Source: Herbaspirillum aquaticum (lineage in GTDB: Bacteria; Pseudomonadota; Gammaproteobacteria; Burkholderiales; Burkholderiaceae_D). From it: a DNA stretch of 64,000 nucleotides. The notes below the pieces were generated by a model. It was not told the DNA's origin and ran no database searches. It saw only the letters and a list, made by a program, of their open reading frames with translations. A program made the position numbers and the translations under genes. Numbering within the stretch: position 1 is the first letter of the stretch; each line of letters opens with the position of its first letter. The stretch lies in assembly GCF_002213425.1 (NCBI RefSeq), contig NZ_NJGV01000005.1:186001-250000 (forward strand), written 5' to 3'. Shown here piece by piece: positions 59,679 through 64,000 of this stretch.

Positions 59679-59754
59679 GCAGCTAAACTGCGACACCTGA
59701 AAGCTCAGCCGTCAGCCAAGCAGAAGATCGCTGTCCTTGGGACTTCGATGGGTT

Positions 59755-61251
59755 CTAGTGGCGACTCCTCATCTTTCTATCGACACGACGCACCCCGATG
59801 ACAATCCCGCTGAGAGAAAGCGCCAGTCCGCCAAGACTGAGCAGGATCAGAACAGCCTCCCTCCAGCCGACTGCAGCCAGCATGAAATGCAGGTCCCAAC
59901 TATGCAGGAAGCTGAACAGCCAGCGCCCCAGCCGTTGCGCGCGGTCGGCGCTGAGAACGACCTGTCCGGTGGCCGGATCGATATAGACCAGGGTGCTGCC
60001 TGCATCAGCAAAACGCAACCTGAGCACCGGCAGGCGACGCTCGGCGCCTCCCATCATGGCTTCCGGCGCACGGCGGTAGTAATAGGCATCACCGCCATCG
60101 AGCAGCTCTGCCTGCGTGATTTTGGCGGGCAGCAGCATTGCAGCGGCCTCTTGCAGTACGGCCTGTGGCCATTGCCGCTGTACCAGCAGACCCTGTGCAT
60201 CCGCGGTGACGATGCGCGTGCCATCTGCGGCATCCCGGGCAAGCACGAAGCCATGGCCACCAAGATTTTTCCACTCCAGCTCGACGGCCCGGAAACCATC
60301 CCGCTGAAGCGCCTGCAGGATGTCCGTTGGCGTGCGATCCATGTACTGCCGGGAGACAATGGCCCCTTCGTAGCGCGCCAGGTCCGGCGATTGCGTCGGC
60401 GAAAAAATACCCAGTGGATTCATCGACATCAGACCACTGAAGATCCATGTCAGCGTAATGGCAGCAAAGCCCAAACCGAGCAGATGGTGCCAGCGCATCC
60501 ATCCCGGGGCGAACGGCGAGCGGGAACCAGATTTGTAAGGTCGCGCAAAGCGCCAGCGCCAAAGCCCCACGACGATACCGCTGCAGGCAACCAGCACGCA
60601 GCCGGCCGAGAGCGCAATAACGGTCCAGCTCCAGACCGGATCGCGCGACTGGTTCTTCAAGGGATAAAGCCAGTGCAGCCAAGCGCCGACGTAATTCCAC
60701 ATGCGCCGGGACCGGCTGGCCTGCATCACAACCTCACCGGTCCGGGAGGAAACGTAGAGCAAGGTCTGCGCAACATCGCCGACCTGCACCATATGCAGGG
60801 GGCGATGGGCGTTGAGGCTGCCGGAATGGGTCCAACGGTCTTCATCGATGCTGCCCAGGTATTGAACATCGGCACCGCCTGAGAACACCTTGGCGCTATG
60901 CAGTGCCGCAGCGCTGCTGTAGCCGTCTGCTGGCACACCATTGGACGCATCTACGCTGGTCAGGCTGCCATCAGCACGCTGCACGATATAGCGTGCTTGC
61001 CCGGAGGCAGCGTTGAGGACCAGCCGGCTGACCGGCGCATCTCCCATGACCTGCGAGGGTAATTGTGGTGCGGCACCCAACGCTGGCAATGCTGCCAATC
61101 GGTCCCAAGGGGTGAGCTTGGGATAACCGATGAACAGCATCACCATGCCGCTGGCAAACCACAATGCCATCAGCAGGCAGCCGGCGACACCGCACCAGCG
61201 GTGCGTGAGATAGGTCCAGCGCCGCAGGCTGCCAGTTACTCTCTTCATCAA
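59755..61251 (-). CDS. PepSY-domain membrane protein (metal/siderophore uptake accessory)
   Basis: A 498-residue inner-membrane protein of the PepSY_TM group with an N-terminal TM (THRWCGVAGCLLMALWFASG), two central TM helices (WTVIALSAGCVLVACSGIVV, LLGLGFAAITLTWIFSG) and a C-terminal TM (EAVLILLSLGGLALSLSGIV). Periplasmic PepSY-like repeats lie between them (GQARYIVQRADGSLTSVDA, STLVYIDPATGQVVLSADR). It starts 2 nt after the TonB receptor stop, so it is in one operon. It differs in length and topology from the PepSY protein at 45859-47157. Confidence 0.9.
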   Translation of the reverse strand: MMKRVTGSLRRWTYLTHRWCGVAGCLLMALWFASGMVMLFIGYPKLTPWDRLAALPALGAAPQLPSQVMGDAPVSRLVLNAASGQARYIVQRADGSLTSVDASNGVPADGYSSAAALHSAKVFSGGADVQYLGSIDEDRWTHSGSLNAHRPLHMVQVGDVAQTLLYVSSRTGEVVMQASRSRRMWNYVGAWLHWLYPLKNQSRDPVWSWTVIALSAGCVLVACSGIVVGLWRWRFARPYKSGSRSPFAPGWMRWHHLLGLGFAAITLTWIFSGLMSMNPLGIFSPTQSPDLARYEGAIVSRQYMDRTPTDILQALQRDGFRAVELEWKNLGGHGFVLARDAADGTRIVTADAQGLLVQRQWPQAVLQEAAAMLLPAKITQAELLDGGDAYYYRRAPEAMMGGAERRLPVLRLRFADAGSTLVYIDPATGQVVLSADRAQRLGRWLFSFLHSWDLHFMLAAVGWREAVLILLSLGGLALSLSGIVIGVRRVDRKMRSRH

Positions 61252-61253
61252 GC

Positions 61254-63434
61254 TCAGAAGCGATGATTCAGCGCCAGCTGAACTTCACGTTCGGGACCGT
61301 ACAGCCATTGCGTGGTGGTGTAATACGCCGTGGTGAAATAACGCTTGTCGAAGACATTGTTGGCACGCAGCGTGACCGTGGTGGCCTGCGTGGCCTTCCA
61401 TTGCAGCGCCAGGTCAGTGGTGGTGTAGGAGGGTAGCCTGAGCGTATTGGCATTGTCGGCATAGCGCTGGCCGACATACTGCAGGCCGCCGCTGGCGGTC
61501 CATGCCGGCAGGAAATTCCAGCTCAGCCAGACATTGGCCAGACGCTCGGGCACATCGGTGGGTACCTTGCCGGCACGCGAGACAGCTGCGCCGCTGACCG
61601 ATTCGGTGAAGTCATCGAAACGTGCGCGCAACATGCTGGCATTGGCGTTCAGTTTCCATTGCTCGGCAAAGGCCAGCGACAGGCTGGCTTCGATACCTCG
61701 CGAGGACTGCTGTCCGACCTGCACGCTCACACTGGGATTGGCCGGATCGCGGGTGAGCAGATCGTTCTTGCGGATATCGTAGAGCGCCAGCGTCCACTCA
61801 CCGCGCTTGTCCCAGAACACCTGCTTGATGCCAGCCTCGATCTGTCGTCCGGTCGACAACTTGAATTTGCTGTTGGCCTTGCTCATGAAGAGCATGCTGC
61901 TCACGGGCGCCGCAGCCTTCGAGTATTGGCCGTAAACACTCAGGTCAGGGGTAATGGCATAGACCGCTCCCAGGCGCCAGCCCAGGTTGGAGAAGCCCTG
62001 ATCGAAACCACCCGTACCACCGGCAAGATCGGTGCGGGAGACATCAGCGTGATCGAAGCGCAGGCCGGCCAGCACACTCAGTTTTTCGGTCAGGTCCAGC
62101 TTGTCTTCGGAGAAGACTGAATACTGCGAGGCGCGCGCGCGGAAGCGCGGCAGGAAAGCCGGAATCCCTACACCGCTGGCATAGCTGCCCGGGTCGAAGC
62201 TATAGGGATTGACCGAGCTGAAGCTGCCATTATAGGTGTTGTTGGTATGTGTAAAGGACGTCGAGTTGATATCAAAACCGACCGACACCTGATTCTTCAG
62301 GCCTGCCAGATGGCCCTTGAAGGTCGCATCAGTGGTCACCCCGGTCTGGGACTGGTCATGACGGATTTCGGTAGCATCGCCACGATCGACCAGTCCGGTG
62401 GTCTTGTTGTAGACATAGCTTTCGGCATTGCGCCAGTAGCGGTTGCTGTTGATCTGGTAAAGCCGGGTGCGCAGCGTGGTATCGGCATCAGGTGTCCACT
62501 GGGCTTCCAGTTGCGCCCAGCGGTCCTTGTAGTCGATGGTCCCGTCAGCCACGTTGTAGTTGCGTTCGCGCAGGGCATCGACTTGTTGACCGTTGATCAG
62601 GGGCGTACCGAAATAGGCCATCGGACGTTGATGCCCCTGGGCATAACTCAGCTGTACGAACAGATCGCGATTGACATCCAGGCGCAACGCACCGGAGAGG
62701 CTCAGATTATTGGTGTTGCCGCGATCGACCCAGCCATCCGACCGATCTCCGGCGATGTCGACACGATAGGAAAGCATCTCGTTGATGGCACCGCCGCTAC
62801 CCAGTCCGAGGCGCCGGGTGTTATGGGTGCCGACGGTCGCTTCAATTTCGTTTTCGATCTTCCCGCGGGTGGGCTTTTTGGGGATCACATTGACCACACC
62901 GCCGATGGCACCATCACCATAGATGACCGAGGCAGGGCCGCTTAGGACTTCGATACGGTCAATGTTCCAGGTGTCGAACGGAAAGCTCACGCCCACGCCA
63001 CCATATTGGCGCAGGCCATCATAGAGACGCATCACGGAGGTGGCATCGGTGAAGCCGCGCGCCGACAGTGCGCTGCCGCTGTTGCCCGGGTGGCCCATGG
63101 CGCTGTAGCCGGGCGCGCGGGTGATGGCATCGGTGATGCTGGCGTCGCCGCGCTCTTCCAGTTGTTGGCGGTTGATGACGGCGACGCTGGCTGGCGTCTG
63201 CAAGGGTGTCAGATCCAGATTGGAACCGACCGACACCTGATTTTGCAGCGGCAATGGACTCTGGGCATTGATCGTGATGGCCGGCAGCGCATTGGCGGAG
63301 TCCTCAGCCTGGACCGCAGCGGTAAGGCAGAGCAGGGGCAGTGCATAGGGAGCATAGGCAATTGTGCGGCGCAACTGGGTTGGCAGCGAACGCGCTGGAT
63401 ACAGGAGGGGGCGTGGGTCAGATTTTTTTATCAT
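61254..63434 (-). CDS. TonB-dependent receptor (siderophore or metal)
   Basis: A 726-residue outer-membrane receptor with a signal peptide (cleavage near AVQA-ED) and a TonB-box region (LPAITINAQSP). The plug shows QTPASVAVINRQQLEERGDA, LSARGFTDATSVMRLYDGLR and IYGDGAIGGVVNVIPKKP, and the barrel ends in QLALNHRF. It has no STN domain. The ATG at 63434 places the signal peptide correctly; the frame is open to 63509. It lies between DUF2946 and PepSY genes. That neighbourhood is shared by copper and ferric-siderophore receptors, so the substrate is uncertain. Confidence 0.93.
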   Translation of the reverse strand: MIKKSDPRPLLYPARSLPTQLRRTIAYAPYALPLLCLTAAVQAEDSANALPAITINAQSPLPLQNQVSVGSNLDLTPLQTPASVAVINRQQLEERGDASITDAITRAPGYSAMGHPGNSGSALSARGFTDATSVMRLYDGLRQYGGVGVSFPFDTWNIDRIEVLSGPASVIYGDGAIGGVVNVIPKKPTRGKIENEIEATVGTHNTRRLGLGSGGAINEMLSYRVDIAGDRSDGWVDRGNTNNLSLSGALRLDVNRDLFVQLSYAQGHQRPMAYFGTPLINGQQVDALRERNYNVADGTIDYKDRWAQLEAQWTPDADTTLRTRLYQINSNRYWRNAESYVYNKTTGLVDRGDATEIRHDQSQTGVTTDATFKGHLAGLKNQVSVGFDINSTSFTHTNNTYNGSFSSVNPYSFDPGSYASGVGIPAFLPRFRARASQYSVFSEDKLDLTEKLSVLAGLRFDHADVSRTDLAGGTGGFDQGFSNLGWRLGAVYAITPDLSVYGQYSKAAAPVSSMLFMSKANSKFKLSTGRQIEAGIKQVFWDKRGEWTLALYDIRKNDLLTRDPANPSVSVQVGQQSSRGIEASLSLAFAEQWKLNANASMLRARFDDFTESVSGAAVSRAGKVPTDVPERLANVWLSWNFLPAWTASGGLQYVGQRYADNANTLRLPSYTTTDLALQWKATQATTVTLRANNVFDKRYFTTAYYTTTQWLYGPEREVQLALNHRF

Positions 63435-63562
63435 GTCGGTGTCTCGGGGAAGGTGTCGTGGGGTGACTGAGGAAGGACCAGTCACGCGCGCAACGCAGAT
63501 GCGCGGCACCGCTTGTCAGGGTGGAAGCGGGGATGCCGTCAGCTGTGGCAGCGTGGGATAGA

Positions 63563-63940
63563 TCAGCAGCGTGTACCCGGTGGCCCCCGGGGAGCTGCAC
63601 TCACCCAGGCTGTGTGCGCCCGCCGTCGCTCCTGAACAGGCGCTGGGGCCAACGATCTCCGTAACAACGGCTGTGGCAGATCCAGCCGTGCCGGCAACAC
63701 ATGAGCAAGATCCTGCTTCGCGCAGAACATGCAGTGCCCTGCATGGGCCGCATGCTCGGTTTTGCCCGTGATTCGACCTGAAGTCGCAGCGGGGTCATCA
63801 GCCACTGAACATAGCTCATTCCAGGGTAAAGCCAGCCTGGTCGCGATGCGCGCTTGCACCACTGCCGACCACATCATTGCCAGCAGGGCAGCAATGGTGA
63901 GCCACGCGATCATGCGTAGGCGGGGAAGGCGAGTTTTCAT
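63563..63940 (-). CDS. DUF2946-family protein
   Basis: A 125-residue protein with an N-terminal signal or TM segment (MIAWLTIAALLAMMWSAVVQA), a central HAGHCMFCAKQ motif that could bind a metal, and a C-terminal AWVSAAPRGPP typical of DUF2946. Members of this family are often encoded beside TonB-dependent metal receptors. It begins the DUF2946 - TonB receptor - PepSY operon and lies 128 nt upstream of the receptor. Probable role is periplasmic metal handling; unproven. Confidence 0.85.
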   Translation of the reverse strand: MKTRLPRLRMIAWLTIAALLAMMWSAVVQARIATRLALPWNELCSVADDPAATSGRITGKTEHAAHAGHCMFCAKQDLAHVLPARLDLPQPLLRRSLAPAPVQERRRAHTAWVSAAPRGPPGTRC

Positions 63941-64000
63941 GGGCGCAGATTCTAACGCCCAAGAAGCCGATCCGGCCGCTCATGGAAGCCAGGCCCTTTT

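Larger units (their letters stand above)
59301..59754. other. Intergenic region upstream of tauA
   Basis: 454 nt between the tauA start and the PepSY gene end. It contains a candidate tauA promoter, a direct repeat and a possible 32-residue ORF (listed separately). The remainder shows no convincing gene on either strand. Longer overlapping ORFs at 59155-59520 (minus) and 59324-59686 (plus) have no homology-like features. Confidence 0.55.

Noticed and set aside
59155..59686. Overlapping ORFs of about 120 codons on both strands upstream of tauA
   Set aside because: No ribosome site fits their starts, their composition is Arg/Ser-rich, and the minus-strand one runs into the tauA signal-peptide region.
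1..64000. tRNA, rRNA, CRISPR arrays, insertion sequences, prophage or integrase genes
   Set aside because: Looked for on both strands; no cloverleaf-like sequences, regularly spaced repeats, transposase motifs or phage genes were recognised.

Overview
The window is a GC-rich, densely coded chromosomal segment of a Gram-negative bacterium. Burkholderiales-type porin, FecI/FecR/TonB receptors, PepSY proteins, DUF2946, E. coli-like DNA polymerase II and many two-component and c-di-GMP proteins point to a betaproteobacterium. Oxalobacteraceae, close to Herbaspirillum, is my best guess from overall gene style; no rRNA or other phylogenetic marker is present to prove it. I found no tRNA, rRNA, insertion sequence, phage or CRISPR array. 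Most genes lie in tight operons with ATGA or TGATG overlaps.

Layout. 1-1011: tail of a response-regulator domain and an unknown protein. 989-7118: a biotin operon on the minus strand, bioB - cytochrome P450 - bioF - bioA - bioD, diverging from a GntR-type regulator whose start codon sits next to a sequence identical to the BioR operator TTATCTATAA. 7115-17904: AraC regulator, short-chain dehydrogenase, MocR-type regulator, small proteins, an LprI-like secreted protein, DNA polymerase II, a Bcr/CflA-type exporter and a chemotaxis receptor with an altered signalling tip. 17912-26171: a nucleoside salvage operon (porin, PotABCD-type ABC transporter, nucleoside hydrolase, divergent adenosine deaminase) facing a LysR regulator. 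26198-31613: a five-haem cytochrome c that looks like a fusion of an alcohol-dehydrogenase-type triheme subunit and a TsdA-like diheme protein, then cytochrome b561 and a QseBC-like two-component system.

31931-40586: signalling island. A membrane PAS-GGDEF-EAL protein and a second MocR-type regulator are followed by a membrane histidine kinase, a FixJ-type regulator, a stand-alone receiver and a membrane EAL protein with a dead GGDEF site. Three copies of an ACCAAnGTAT motif lie upstream of the two transcription units, so this looks like one phosphorelay-to-c-di-GMP circuit. 40587-41192: a long gap holding palindromes and a possible frameshifted micro-gene with its own hairpin.

41193-49391: iron-uptake island with a Fur-box promoter, FecI-like sigma, FecR-like anti-sigma, a transducer-type TonB receptor, a second FecI-like sigma, and convergent PepSY and TonB receptor genes. 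49653-52656: a small gene with its own terminator and a periplasmic-sensor GGDEF-EAL protein. 52757-59300: organosulfur region (TauABC-like transporter, secreted metallo-beta-lactamase-fold hydrolase, YbfB-like MFS carrier, SfnB/DszC-like flavin monooxygenase). 59755-63940: a DUF2946 - TonB receptor - PepSY metal-uptake operon.
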